NCBI GenBank assembly: GCA_023390655.1
Contig: JAEWCL010000017.1
Location: forward strand, 37,053-101,052
Reading direction: 5' to 3'
Length of the DNA: 64,000 nt
Source: Bacillota bacterium
Lineage (GTDB): Bacteria; Bacillota; Clostridia; Christensenellales; CAG-138
The translations under genes were made by a program, and so were the position numbers. The notes beneath the pieces are model-generated. The model did not search any database. It was not told where the DNA came from and was given only the letters and a program-made list of their open reading frames with translations. This document shows positions 25,715 through 34,427 of this stretch, in pieces. Positions within the stretch are counted from its first letter, which is position 1. Each line of letters begins with the position of its first letter.

Positions 25715-25912
25715 ATGGATGTAAGCATGCTTTTTAAAATTGCGGGCGTGGGGATCCTCGTGGCGGTCATCGCCCAGCTGCTAAAGCAGAGCGGGCGGGA
25801 CGAGATGGCAACCATAGCCGCAATCGTAGGCCTTGTGATCGGCCTTTTGATGATGATCGATATGATCGGCAATTTATTCGAAAGCGTACGGCAGGTATTT
25901 CAGCTTTACTAA
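25715..25912 (+). CDS. spoIIIAC: Stage III sporulation protein AC
   Basis: Small membrane protein of 65 residues with two helices. MDVSMLFKIAGVGILVAVIA and the conserved QSGRDEMATIAAIVGLV are diagnostic. The ATG at 25715 follows AAGGGG; an in-frame GTG at 25691 overlaps the end of spoIIIAB and lacks a site. Confidence 0.93.
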   Translation: MDVSMLFKIAGVGILVAVIAQLLKQSGRDEMATIAAIVGLVIGLLMMIDMIGNLFESVRQVFQLY

Positions 25913-25925
25913 GGAGGGGCTTGTG

Positions 25926-26324
25926 ATGGCAGTCTTTAAAATTGCCGTATTCGCGCTGCTGGCGGCGTCCGTCATTGTGCTTGTACGTAACTACAGGCCG
26001 GAGATGGCCATGCAAATCGGCATTCTATCCGGATTGATGCTCTTGATCTATATTGTGCTGCAAACAAGCGGTATTTTGGAGAGCATCTCTTCCATTTCGG
26101 CACGCTATGGGATCGATACCGGGTATATCGGGTTGCTCATTAAAATCATCGGCATCGCATACATCGCGCAGTTTGCGGGGGAAATCTGCAAGGATGCGGG
26201 GGAATCCTCGCTTGCTTCCAAAGTGGAGCTTGGCGGGCGCGTCTTAATATTGGCTGCGGCGCTTCCGGCGGCACTGTCGCTGCTTGACATGGTGGCGTCG
26301 CTGATCCCGGCAGGCGTCACATGA
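25926..26324 (+). CDS. spoIIIAD: Stage III sporulation protein AD
   Basis: Membrane protein of 132 residues with about four helices and the family motif YIAQFAGEICKDAGESSLASK near residue 80-100 (in part: AQFAGEICKDAGESSLASKV). The ATG at 25926 is 6 bases from AAGGAGGGG; the adjacent in-frame GTG at 25923 is too close. It overlaps spoIIIAE by 4 bases. Confidence 0.92.
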   Translation: MAVFKIAVFALLAASVIVLVRNYRPEMAMQIGILSGLMLLIYIVLQTSGILESISSISARYGIDTGYIGLLIKIIGIAYIAQFAGEICKDAGESSLASKVELGGRVLILAAALPAALSLLDMVASLIPAGVT

Positions 26325-27487
26325 AAAAAAGAAGCATCGTTTTGATTGTCGTGTGCCTGTTGCTGCTGCTCCCGCTTACGGCGAGGGCGCAGCCGCCGCA
26401 GGAGATTGTGGACGGCGTACAGAACGCTCTGGAGGGTGCTGACGTCGGCGGCTGGAATGACACGTATTCTGCGCTTCCGGAAGACGTACGCGCGTTGTGG
26501 GGCGGCAAAGACCTTTACACGCTCATCAGCGGCTATGCATTGGGAGAGGGAGATTTTTTGGGCGCAACGGTATCGGAGACGATCTCCCGCCTGTTCGCCT
26601 CGCTGCTGCCGGATGTGATGCCCATGATTGTGAGTTTACTTGCTATCGCGGTACTGAGCGGATTTTTGCGCGCTATGAGTGAGGCCGGGATGAGCGGCGT
26701 CAATGAAATCGCCGGATTTGTGTGCCAGTGCTTTGCAATCGGCGTTGCGATGGTCTCCTTTCTTTCCCTTGCGGATCTTGCACGGGGCGCGATAGAACGA
26801 ACGTCCACATTTGTAGAGCTTGCGTTTCCGGCGCTCCTTACGCTTTTAACCGCCGGGGGCGGAATTGCTTCGGCGGGCATTTTTCAGCCAGCCATGACCA
26901 TGCTCTGCAGCGGCGTCTCCGTCGCATTGCAGACAGTGGTTCTCCCGGTAATCCTCATGGGCGGCGTATTCGGCATGCTCAACAATATCACCGGCAAGGT
27001 GCAGCTCGGCCAGTTTTTCAACCTGAGCAAGACGGTGGCCAAATGGATGATCGGCCTGATTTCCACGCTCTATTTCGGCGTCACTTCCCTGCAAGGGTTG
27101 ACAGCTGCTTCATTTGACGGGGTCTCCATCCGCACCGCAAAGTTTGCGCTCGACAAGATGGTGCCCATTGTCGGCGGTATGGTGTCGGGCACGGTGGATA
27201 CCGTATTGGGCTGCGCCGTACTTGTGAAAAATGCCGTAGGCGTGGCGGCCATTCTCATCGCGTTTGGCATCGTCATCGTACCGCTTGTGCGGATCGGCAT
27301 CGGCATGCTTTCCTTCCGCTTGGCAGCGGCGGTATGCGAACCCATTGCGGATGCGCGCATTCCAAAGATGCTTGCTTCCCTTGCGGATGTGCTCACCTAT
27401 CTGTTTGCGGCGGCGGCTTCGTTAAGCATCATGTTCATGATTACGGTGGGGCTGATTATGGGCGCGGGCAACGCCGCTGTCGGTTAG
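26321..27487 (+). CDS. spoIIIAE: Stage III sporulation protein AE
   Basis: Polytopic membrane protein of 388 residues and the largest SpoIIIA channel subunit. A signal-like first helix (residues 5-22) leads to an extracytoplasmic segment, then a transmembrane core of about seven helices from residue 95. Family motifs LPVILMGGVFGMLNNITGK and SVRTAKFALDKMVPIVGGMV (here SIRTAKFALDKMVPIVGGM) are present. Start coupled to spoIIIAD by a 4-base overlap. Confidence 0.93.
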   Translation: MKKRSIVLIVVCLLLLLPLTARAQPPQEIVDGVQNALEGADVGGWNDTYSALPEDVRALWGGKDLYTLISGYALGEGDFLGATVSETISRLFASLLPDVMPMIVSLLAIAVLSGFLRAMSEAGMSGVNEIAGFVCQCFAIGVAMVSFLSLADLARGAIERTSTFVELAFPALLTLLTAGGGIASAGIFQPAMTMLCSGVSVALQTVVLPVILMGGVFGMLNNITGKVQLGQFFNLSKTVAKWMIGLISTLYFGVTSLQGLTAASFDGVSIRTAKFALDKMVPIVGGMVSGTVDTVLGCAVLVKNAVGVAAILIAFGIVIVPLVRIGIGMLSFRLAAAVCEPIADARIPKMLASLADVLTYLFAAAASLSIMFMITVGLIMGAGNAAVG

Positions 27488-27499
27488 GAGGCGATTTTC

Positions 27500-27793
27500 A
27501 TGCAAAACGCGCTGTATCAGATTACCCTGCTCATTGCGGGGACCGCGGTAGTGACCACCTTGCTTGAGGTGTTGATCCCGCAGGGAAAGCTCAAGAAAAC
27601 CGTGCTGTTTGCAATTGGTCTCGTATTCCTGCTCTCCATCGCGGCTCCAATCGGCGGGCTTGTACATTCCGCCTCCGCGTTGGAACTGTTTGAGAAAAAC
27701 AGTCAAGCGCATTCTTCGGTGCCGCAGGCGACGCCCGGTTACGAAGATCTGCTGCGCAAGTACTACGAACAAGGCATTGAAAAAGGCGGTTAA
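27500..27793 (+). CDS. spoIIIAF: Stage III sporulation protein AF, short form
   Basis: Only 97 residues, against about 200 in Bacillus. The two membrane helices are present (ITLLIAGTAVVTTLLEVLIP and TVLFAIGLVFLLSIAAPIGG with the conserved GKLKKTVLF link). The soluble ring-building-like domain that normally follows is reduced to about 40 residues ending EQGIEKGG. A frameshift is unlikely: no continuation is readable in the other frames and spoIIIAG starts 60 bp later with its own GGAGGAAG. Position in the operon makes the identity secure. Confidence 0.85.
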   Translation: MQNALYQITLLIAGTAVVTTLLEVLIPQGKLKKTVLFAIGLVFLLSIAAPIGGLVHSASALELFEKNSQAHSSVPQATPGYEDLLRKYYEQGIEKGG

Positions 27794-27853
27794 CAGGATC
27801 GCTTATCATGCGGCGGACAAAGGGACGCCCAATGCAGAAGGAGGAAGATACTA

Positions 27854-28486
27854 TTGGACGCCAAAAAGAAACCCAAAGCGGCTGAAACGGGCATATTGGG
27901 CCGCATCGCGGCAAGGCTCAAGGCGGATAAAAAACTGGAAATGGCCGTCTATGTCGGCCTTGCGCTGCTGATTGTGGTTCTGTATCTCTCTACGCTGTTC
28001 CCGAAGGAAAACAAACAGGCGGCGCTGCAGCCGGAGGCCAAGAGCAATGCATATACTTCACAGACGGAACTGGAGGTGGAGCAACGGCTGGAAAGCGTGC
28101 TCTCGAGCATCCGCGGGGCCGGACGCGTGGAGGTGATGATCACGTATGAAACGGGGCCGGAGATTGTGACGGCCATGAATACGGATACCAATACCAACCG
28201 CTCCGAAACCGTGGACAACGGCAAGGAAAGCAAAGTTGAGCAGCAGACGGAATCAAAAAAGCCCGCCACGGTTTCGGGCGGCGGCGGCACAGAGCCGATC
28301 GTTATTACCGAAAAGCAGCCATCAGTGCGCGGCGTTATCGTCGTGGCGGAAGGTGCGGACAATATCAAGGTCAGGATGGATTTACAGCGGGCGGTACAGA
28401 CGGTGCTTGATGTTCCCGCTGCAAATATCGAGGTGTTTGCGCTTGGAGGCGCGGGCGCCGCAGCAACGAATGCCAATCAGAAATAG
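27854..28486 (+). CDS. spoIIIAG: Stage III sporulation protein AG
   Basis: Ring-forming channel protein of 210 residues. It has a basic N-terminus, one membrane helix (about 33-53, MAVYVGLALLIVVLYLSTLF), then an outer domain with the YscJ/FliF-like ring motif. Conserved features are LESVLSSIRGAGRVEVMITYE and RGVIVVAEGADNIKVRMDL (each in part: SIRGAGRVEVMITY). The start is a TTG preceded by AAGGAGGAAG. Confidence 0.92.
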   Translation: MDAKKKPKAAETGILGRIAARLKADKKLEMAVYVGLALLIVVLYLSTLFPKENKQAALQPEAKSNAYTSQTELEVEQRLESVLSSIRGAGRVEVMITYETGPEIVTAMNTDTNTNRSETVDNGKESKVEQQTESKKPATVSGGGGTEPIVITEKQPSVRGVIVVAEGADNIKVRMDLQRAVQTVLDVPAANIEVFALGGAGAAATNANQK

Positions 28487-28509
28487 CAGTTTCAGAAAGG
28501 GGAAGCGGT

Positions 28510-29025
28510 ATGAAAAAGAAGTATGGGGTACTCATCGGGCTGGTCGTTTTATTGGTGGTGGCGGTGTTTGTCAACATCCGGCTGAACAATGCTTCGGGTG
28601 AAGCTGCGCCGGAACCTGTCAACGCCAGCCTGGATCAGACAAAAGGGGACGCCGCTGTGGCGGGGATGGACGCCAAGGAGTATTTTGAGGTGTTCAGAAC
28701 CGAACGCCAGAGTCAGCGCGAAGAGGAAGTCGCTTATATTGATGAAATTATCCTGAATAAGGATACGGATGCCGAGACGCTTGCGGATGCGCAGCAGCAG
28801 AAACTTGCCATTGTCGGCAACATGGAAAATGAATTTACCATCGAGAGCCTGGTAAAGGCAAAGGGGTTTGAAGACGTCGCCGTAAACATCAACGACGGCA
28901 CGGTCAACGTAGTGATTAAGGCGGAGGAAATTACAAGCAAGCAGGCCGCACAAATCCTTGATATTGTATACCGGACCACCGGTGTGGACGCGGAAAATGT
29001 CAAAGTGTATCCTTCCGCGCGTTAA
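28510..29025 (+). CDS. spoIIIAH: Stage III sporulation protein AH
   Basis: Mother-cell ring protein that interlocks with forespore SpoIIQ, 171 residues. One N-terminal membrane helix (about 6-22) is followed by a helical linker and the YscJ-like ring domain (about 100-171; LVKAKGFEDVAVNINDGTVN, KQAAQILDIVYRTTGVDAEN). It ends the spoIIIA operon; a stem-loop straddles its stop codon. Confidence 0.93.
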   Translation: MKKKYGVLIGLVVLLVVAVFVNIRLNNASGEAAPEPVNASLDQTKGDAAVAGMDAKEYFEVFRTERQSQREEEVAYIDEIILNKDTDAETLADAQQQKLAIVGNMENEFTIESLVKAKGFEDVAVNINDGTVNVVIKAEEITSKQAAQILDIVYRTTGVDAENVKVYPSAR

Positions 29026-29037
29026 AAGCGCGGAAGG
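29011..29037 (+). terminator. Stem-loop overlapping the spoIIIAH stop codon
   Basis: CCTTCCGCGC (29011-29020) pairs perfectly with GCGCGGAAGG (29028-29037). The TAA stop lies in the 7-base loop. There is no immediate T-run, so termination is uncertain; it could instead stabilise the mRNA end. Confidence 0.5.
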
Positions 29038-29073
29038 ACCCGCATGTTTTAGCAATTTTATGGAACCCCTTGT

Positions 29074-29101
29074 TTGCATTAACAATTGCATCTGTTATAA
29101 T
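29074..29101 (+). promoter_or_regulatory. Promoter of the asp23-amaP-DUF2273-nusB group
   Basis: TTGCAT (29074-29079), 16 bp, TATAAT (29096-29101), about 63 bp before the Asp23-family start. It separates the sporulation operon from the vegetative genes downstream. Confidence 0.65.
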
Positions 29102-29163
29102 AGTAAGACCGGATGTGCATCAAACGGTGCCGGAGATGTAATGGAAGAGGAGGTTTGCTCTTT

Positions 29164-29613
29164 ATGGACAACAGCAACGAGATCGTTCCCATAATCAAAG
29201 GCGACGAGGGCGGAAAAATTGTATTCGCTACGGATGTCATTGCGACCATCGCCGCGCTTGCGGCCGCGGACGTACCCGGCGTTGCGGGGATGAGCGGCGG
29301 CATGGTGGAAGGCATTACTGAAATGCTGGGCCGCAAAAACCTTACAAAAGGTGTCAAGGTCGAAGTGGGCACGGAAGAGGCCGCGGTCGACGTGAGCGTT
29401 ATTATCAAGTACGGTTATCGCATTCAGGATGTGTGCGCCCAGATTCAGCAGGCAATCCGGGGTGCTGTGGAAACCATGACCGGTTTGCGGGTGGTGGAAG
29501 CCAATGTCTACGTGCAGGCGGTTAACTTTGAAACGGAAGAGCCTGTGCGTGAAGAAAAGCCCAAGAAAGAAAAACCGGAACCCAAACCGGTTGAACCGCC
29601 CCGCGTAAAGTAA
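29164..29613 (+). CDS. Asp23/Gls24-family envelope stress protein
   Basis: Cytoplasmic membrane-associated protein of 149 residues in the Asp23 (DUF322) family. The core GKIVFATDVIATIAALAAAD and VDVSVIIKYGYRIQDVCAQI is typical. A Lys/Glu/Pro-rich tail after residue 130 replaces the usual end. The ATG at 29164 follows GAGGAGG; an upstream in-frame start has no site. In Staphylococcus Asp23 is anchored by AmaP, and here the AmaP and DUF2273 genes follow directly. Confidence 0.92.
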   Translation: MDNSNEIVPIIKGDEGGKIVFATDVIATIAALAAADVPGVAGMSGGMVEGITEMLGRKNLTKGVKVEVGTEEAAVDVSVIIKYGYRIQDVCAQIQQAIRGAVETMTGLRVVEANVYVQAVNFETEEPVREEKPKKEKPEPKPVEPPRVK

Positions 29614-29761
29614 CGCTGCGCGGCCGTGCTGTCCGCAAACACATGGTTTCGCGGACAGCGGGCTTGTTCTTTTCTAGGGGATGGCTCAGGTTGTACCCTG
29701 CGGATAGGGACAAGCTGCATGGGAACCCAAAATCCAGGAAGGCTTTTTAGGAGAAGGGATT

Positions 29762-30325
29762 ATGAAGGCGAAGCTCTTTGATCGGATATTGCTGGCGTTG
29801 CTCCTGATTGTAACGCTTGTTCTTTCGCTGCTGCTCATTGCGCTTTCCGCGCGTATTCTGCCGGTGGAGAACATCCTGGCATTTATGCAGCTGATTTATA
29901 CCGGCGTCAACAATGCGGTGATTTTGGCGGCTTCAGGTCTGGTGCTCTTCCTTATCACGGTACGGCTGATGTTTGCGGGCAGCGGAAATAAAAAAGAGAT
30001 GCAGCCGACGTCCACCTTGGTGCAGGCGACGGAGCTTGGCGCAACCTTTATTACCCTTTCTGCAATCGACAGTATGGTGCAAAAACACTGCAGGGCGAAT
30101 AATCGTATTCGCAATGTGGTCAGTTGCGTGCGCGCCGTGCGGGAAGGGGGCGTCACATTGAGCGTCCGTTTGGCGCTGATGCCGGACACCGATATCCCCG
30201 CGCTTTCCGCGGAGCTTCAGAAAACGCTCAAGGAATATGTGGAGAAGAATTCGGGCATCAACGTGCGCGAAATCGGCATCCTTGTGGAAGATACCTCCAG
30301 CAATCCGAAAAGCCGCGTGGAATAG
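29762..30325 (+). CDS. amaP: Alkaline-shock membrane anchor AmaP
   Basis: Membrane protein of 187 residues. Two N-terminal helices (about 10-32 and 53-75) are followed by a cytoplasmic Asp23-like domain (VQATELGATFITLSAIDSMV to VREIGILVEDTS). In the family it recruits Asp23 to the membrane. The start follows TTAGGAGAAGG. A 148-bp spacer separates it from the Asp23 gene, with no terminator that I recognise. Confidence 0.87.
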   Translation: MKAKLFDRILLALLLIVTLVLSLLLIALSARILPVENILAFMQLIYTGVNNAVILAASGLVLFLITVRLMFAGSGNKKEMQPTSTLVQATELGATFITLSAIDSMVQKHCRANNRIRNVVSCVRAVREGGVTLSVRLALMPDTDIPALSAELQKTLKEYVEKNSGINVREIGILVEDTSSNPKSRVE

Positions 30326-30352
30326 TAGCACGGATGGAATGAGGTGGCACCC

Positions 30353-30583
30353 TTGCCTGGATGGAAAGAAAGTTTTTATCGTTTTTATACGGAGCATAAA
30401 TGGACGGTCTGGCTCGTTGCGTTGGGCCTATTGATCGGAATTTTGATATTGACGATCAATTTCTGGCGCACGTTGCTTTTGATCGTACTGGTTGGAGTAT
30501 GTTTTTTAGTTGGGAGCCTGATGGACAAAGGCGGATGGGAAATGGTGAAGGCCTTTCTGGATCGCATTTTGCCCAAGAGATGA
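30353..30583 (+). CDS. DUF2273 small membrane protein
   Basis: About 76 residues with two tightly spaced hydrophobic helices (WLVALGLLIGILILTINFW and LLLIVLVGVCFLVGSLMDKG), the pattern of DUF2273 proteins that accompany Asp23 and AmaP. Start choice is uncertain: the TTG at 30353 has GAGGTGG at 5 bases, while an in-frame GTG at 30344 overlaps that site. Confidence 0.78.
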   Translation: MPGWKESFYRFYTEHKWTVWLVALGLLIGILILTINFWRTLLLIVLVGVCFLVGSLMDKGGWEMVKAFLDRILPKR

Positions 30584-30614
30584 GAAAAGCGAACCGGGAG
30601 GTTAATGCCTGCTT

Positions 30615-31025
30615 ATGAGCAGAAAAATCGCGCGTGAAGTTGTAATGAAACTGATTTTTGCCCGAATGCTTGGCGGAGAGAATGACTATCGCTGCATCCT
30701 GGAGCAAACCGGAATTGAAGAAGAGCCCCCTCAGGAAGATATTGAATTTGCGGATCATCTTGTTGCTGGCATTGCGGCGAGCACTGAAGAGATCGATGCG
30801 CTCATCGGCAGCAACGCCATCGGCTGGTCGGTAGGCCGTATGCCCAAGGTGGATCTTTGCATTCTGCGTATTGCGCTCTATGAGATGCTGCACCGGGAGG
30901 ATATCCCGCACAGCGTTTCCATCAACGAAGCGGTGGAGCTTGCTAAGCGCTTTGCGGGAGACAAGTCGCCCGCGTATATCAACGGTATTCTGGGGACTCT
31001 TTCCAAGCAAATTGAGCGCGTATAG
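30615..31025 (+). CDS. nusB: Transcription antitermination factor NusB
   Basis: All-helical RNA-binding protein of 136 residues that joins the rRNA antitermination complex. The N-terminal SRKIAREVVMKLIFARML and the C-terminal signature DIPHSVSINEAVELAKRFAG, then YINGILGTL, are diagnostic. It ends 205 bp before folD. That gap shows no terminator or riboswitch that I recognise. Confidence 0.94.
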   Translation: MSRKIAREVVMKLIFARMLGGENDYRCILEQTGIEEEPPQEDIEFADHLVAGIAASTEEIDALIGSNAIGWSVGRMPKVDLCILRIALYEMLHREDIPHSVSINEAVELAKRFAGDKSPAYINGILGTLSKQIERV

Positions 31026-31230
31026 GCAAGATACAGGCAGGACGGGACGATACCGGAACCAACCTGCACCAAGCCTTTTACCACTTCCATAGCCTGCGTA
31101 AGTCAATTCGGGCATCGTCTGCAATGAAGGACGATGCTTCGCGTTCGTTTGGGGGATGCAAGGCACTTCATGGATGAAGGGCGTTTTTAGCATATCGTTC
31201 AACTGATACAGAAGGGATAGGGTGCGCACT

Positions 31231-32088
31231 ATGTCAAAAGCACAATTGATTGATGGAAAAGCTGTTGCCGCGGCGCAGCGGGAGGCGCTGCTGCCGCGTA
31301 TTGCGCGGTTGAAGACTTCGGGCACGACGCCCGGTCTTTGCGTTATCCTGGTGGGAAATGATCCCGCTTCAGAAAGTTATGTCGGCAGCAAGGAGCGGAT
31401 GGCATCCGCATTGGGCATGCATGGCAGCGTCCAACGCTTGCCGGAAGAGACTACGCAGCAGGAGCTCATCAAGCGTATTGCAGCATTGAATGAGGATCCT
31501 TTGGTGCATGGTATTTTGGTGCAGCTTCCGCTTCCGAAGCATATTGATCCGTCCGTCGTAGCGTCTGCCATATTGCCGGGAAAGGATGTGGATGGACTCC
31601 ATCCTGCCAATGCCGGCAAGCTACTCTCAAAGGAGCCATGCCTGGTGCCCTGTACACCCAATGGCGTGATCACGCTCATTGAAAGCACCGGCACCAAGAT
31701 TTCAGGAAAACATGCTGTGGTGGTTGGACGCAGCGATATCGTAGGGAAGCCCGCCGCAATTCTTCTGATGCACCGGGACGCTACGGTCACAATCTGCCAT
31801 TCCCGTACAAAGGAGCTTGCCGCTTATACAAAACAGGCGGACATCCTTGTCTGCGCTATTGGCAAGCCCGGCATGATTACGGCGGATATGGTCAAGCCCG
31901 GCGCTGTTGTGATCGACGTTGGCACCAGCCGCGTAGACGGCAAGCTGTGCGGAGACGTTGCGTTGGAACAAGTGCAGGAAGTTGCGGGCTACTTAACGCC
32001 GGTTCCCGGCGGCGTCGGCCCAATGACGATCGCCATGCTGATGAGAAATACCGTGGAGGCGGCTGAACGGCAGGCGGGGCTCATATGA
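31231..32088 (+). CDS. folD: Bifunctional methylenetetrahydrofolate dehydrogenase/cyclohydrolase
   Basis: Interconverts 5,10-methylene-, methenyl- and 10-formyl-THF with NADP; 285 residues. The folate-site Tyr/Lys is in SESYVGSKERMA, with VHGILVQLPLPKHID and the Rossmann motif VVGRSDIVGKPAA. PGGVGPMTIAMLM near the C-terminus is diagnostic. The ATG at 31231 is preferred to an in-frame GTG 9 bases upstream. It overlaps xseA by 4 bases. Confidence 0.95.
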   Translation: MSKAQLIDGKAVAAAQREALLPRIARLKTSGTTPGLCVILVGNDPASESYVGSKERMASALGMHGSVQRLPEETTQQELIKRIAALNEDPLVHGILVQLPLPKHIDPSVVASAILPGKDVDGLHPANAGKLLSKEPCLVPCTPNGVITLIESTGTKISGKHAVVVGRSDIVGKPAAILLMHRDATVTICHSRTKELAAYTKQADILVCAIGKPGMITADMVKPGAVVIDVGTSRVDGKLCGDVALEQVQEVAGYLTPVPGGVGPMTIAMLMRNTVEAAERQAGLI

Positions 32089-33320
32089 CGCAACGGGTAC
32101 TGACCGTTACCCAGCTCAACGATTATGTGGCGGGTTTGCTCGGAGGCGATCCCATCCTCCGTACGCTGCGCGTACAGGGCGAGATTTCGGGATTGAAACG
32201 CCACAGTTCCGGGCACATGTATTTTCAACTCAAGGATGAAAACGCCGTTCTTCGCTGCGTGATGTTTCGTTCTTCGGCGGCGAACATCCGCTTTGCGCCG
32301 CAGGATGGTATGAAGGTTGCGGTGGATGGCTATGCTTCGCTGTATACAAAGGACGGTCAGTTCCAGCTCTATGCGCAGGCAATGCAGAAAGACGGGGAAG
32401 GGGAGCTCTACCAGCGTTTTTTGCTTTTAAAAACCAAGCTGGAGGCATTGGGATACTTTGATCCCGCAAGAAAGCGCCCGATTCCGTTCCTGCCTCAAAA
32501 AGTCGGCGTCATTACGTCCGGTACCGGCGCTGCGCTGCAGGATATTCTGCAGATCATACGCCGCAGGTTTCCGCGGATGGATGTTGTGGTTTGCCCGGTA
32601 CTTGTGCAAGGTACTGGCGCCGCAGCGGATATTGCCGCAGGCATACGCGCCATGCATGCGCGCAACGACATCAGCGTTCTCATCGTGGGACGCGGCGGCG
32701 GAAGCATGGAGGACCTCTGGGCATTCAACGAGCAGGAAGTGGTGAAGGCGGTCTTTGAAAGCCGGCTGCCTGTGATTTCGGCGGTAGGGCATGAAACGGA
32801 TATCACACTTTGCGATTTTACGGCGGATCTTCGCGCGCCAACGCCATCCGCTGCGGCGGAGCTTGCGGTACCCGCCTATGACGCGCTGTTGCAGCGCGTG
32901 GACGAACTGGCGTCCGTACGCTTACCGCATGCGCTTTCCCGCAGCCTTGCAATAAAAGGGCAGCGAATTTCTTTACTGATGCGTGCGCGTGGCTTTTCTG
33001 CCGCCGCGCACCGCACACAGATGGAGCGCCAGCGTTTGCAGCATGCAACAAAGAAGCTCGAAACCGCATGTGGCGGCGCACTCCTGCAGAAGAAGAAGCG
33101 GGTGGAAGGCGCAATGCAGCGGCTGTATGCGTTGTCTCCGGATGCCGTGCTAAAACGCGGGTATGCCATGGTAAGCGATGAGGCAGGAAATCTGCTTCGC
33201 GGCATTGCGGAGATGCATAAAGAGATGCAGGTTACGCTGCATATGAACGATGGCGCGGCCAAGGCCCGCATTGAGCGGGTAAGCGCGAAAAATCTGTTGC
33301 CCAAAGGAGAACACGTATGA
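32085..33320 (+). CDS. xseA: Exodeoxyribonuclease VII large subunit
   Basis: Catalytic subunit of the single-strand exonuclease, 411 residues. The N-terminal OB-fold (VTQLNDYVAGLL, GEISGLKRHSSGHMYFQLKD) leads into the catalytic core (KVGVITSGTGAALQDIL, VLIVGRGGGSMEDLWAFNEQ, VGHETDITLCDFTADLRAPT) and a C-terminal coiled coil. Overlaps of 4 bases with folD and xseB give tight coupling. Confidence 0.95.
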   Translation: MTQRVLTVTQLNDYVAGLLGGDPILRTLRVQGEISGLKRHSSGHMYFQLKDENAVLRCVMFRSSAANIRFAPQDGMKVAVDGYASLYTKDGQFQLYAQAMQKDGEGELYQRFLLLKTKLEALGYFDPARKRPIPFLPQKVGVITSGTGAALQDILQIIRRRFPRMDVVVCPVLVQGTGAAADIAAGIRAMHARNDISVLIVGRGGGSMEDLWAFNEQEVVKAVFESRLPVISAVGHETDITLCDFTADLRAPTPSAAAELAVPAYDALLQRVDELASVRLPHALSRSLAIKGQRISLLMRARGFSAAAHRTQMERQRLQHATKKLETACGGALLQKKKRVEGAMQRLYALSPDAVLKRGYAMVSDEAGNLLRGIAEMHKEMQVTLHMNDGAAKARIERVSAKNLLPKGEHV

Positions 33321-33538
33321 GTAAGGATGAATGGTCGGTCCTGCAGGATGCGCCATTTGAGACGCTGATGGAAGAGCTGGAGGCGATCGTACAGAAACTT
33401 GAAAGCGGGAACAGCCCGCTCGAAGAAATGGTGGGGCTGTATGAGCGCGGTGCAGCGCTGGGAAAGCGGTGCATGGAACTTTTGGAAGCGTATGAAGGGC
33501 GGCTTGAGACCCTTACAAAACCCGAGGAAGCGCAATGA
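33317..33538 (+). CDS. xseB: Exodeoxyribonuclease VII small subunit
   Basis: A 73-residue helical partner of XseA. FETLMEELEAIVQKLESGNS and LEEMVGLYERGAALGKRCME match the family. Overlaps xseA and ispA by 4 bases each. Confidence 0.94.
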   Translation: MSKDEWSVLQDAPFETLMEELEAIVQKLESGNSPLEEMVGLYERGAALGKRCMELLEAYEGRLETLTKPEEAQ

Positions 33539-34416
33539 GTTTTTTAGAGCAGCAAAAGCAATATGCTGCAATGGTGGATGAAGCGTTAGCGGTCTACCTT
33601 GCCGCGGACGATATCCCTTCTCAATTGATTGAAAGCATGTCCTATAGTGTATTCGCAGGCGGGAAACGCCTGCGTCCGGCGATTGCGCTTGCTGCATGCG
33701 AAATGCTGCATGGAGCGGTGGAGGACTGCATGCCGTTTGCCTGCGCATTGGAAATGATTCACACCTATTCCCTCATTCATGACGATCTCCCTGCTATGGA
33801 CAATGATGATTACCGACGGGGAAAGCTCACAAGCCACAAGGTCTTTGGAGAAGGACAGGCCGTGCTTGCCGGGGACGCCCTGCTCTCCTATGCGTTTGAG
33901 CTGATGCTCGGGGAACTCGCCAAACGGCCGAAACGCCCGTTGATAAAAGCTGCGGAGGCTGTTGCAAAGGGTGCCGGCGTACGCGGCATGGTGGCGGGCC
34001 AGTGTATGGACCTGATGCATGAGGGCGGCCGGGTGGATGAGATGGCGCTGCTGCAAATCCACCGTGGAAAAACGTCCGCCATGCTGCTTGCCGCGATAGA
34101 GGCAGGCGCGTATTGCGCGGACTGTGCGGAAGAAAAACTTTCCTGCCTGCGCGAATTTGGCCTGCAGTATGGACTGTTGTTCCAGATTACAGACGATATT
34201 CTGGATATCACAGGGGATCAGGAGATACTTGGAAAGACGCCGGGAAAGGACGAAAAGGCGCGAAAACTGACGTTTCCCGCCGTATATGGTCTGGACGGTG
34301 CAAAAGTAAAGGCGGAAGAAGCGGCTGCAGCCGCTTATGCGGCGCTCGATTTGTTGGGGGAAGATGTTACATTCTTCCGGGAGCTGATCTCCTATACGCT
34401 TGCACGAAACGCATAG
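33535..34416 (+). CDS. ispA: Polyprenyl (farnesyl/geranyl) diphosphate synthase
   Basis: Trans-isoprenyl diphosphate synthase of 293 residues that condenses IPP with allylic diphosphates. The first Asp-rich motif is HDDLPAMDNDD, the second ITDDILDITGD; GGKRLRPAI and GQCMDL are also present. In most Clostridia dxs or tlyA follows on the same strand; here spo0A converges, with only 11 bp between the two stop codons and no terminator. Confidence 0.94.
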   Translation: MSFLEQQKQYAAMVDEALAVYLAADDIPSQLIESMSYSVFAGGKRLRPAIALAACEMLHGAVEDCMPFACALEMIHTYSLIHDDLPAMDNDDYRRGKLTSHKVFGEGQAVLAGDALLSYAFELMLGELAKRPKRPLIKAAEAVAKGAGVRGMVAGQCMDLMHEGGRVDEMALLQIHRGKTSAMLLAAIEAGAYCADCAEEKLSCLREFGLQYGLLFQITDDILDITGDQEILGKTPGKDEKARKLTFPAVYGLDGAKVKAEEAAAAAYAALDLLGEDVTFFRELISYTLARNA

Positions 34417-34427
34417 GCTGATCCTGT

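Noticed and set aside
27780..27860. Frameshift explaining the short SpoIIIAF
   Set aside because: No continuation of the missing domain is readable in either other frame, and the next gene starts 60 bp later.
31026..31230. Riboswitch or terminator between nusB and folD
   Set aside because: No conserved riboswitch core or strong hairpin with U-tract could be made out.
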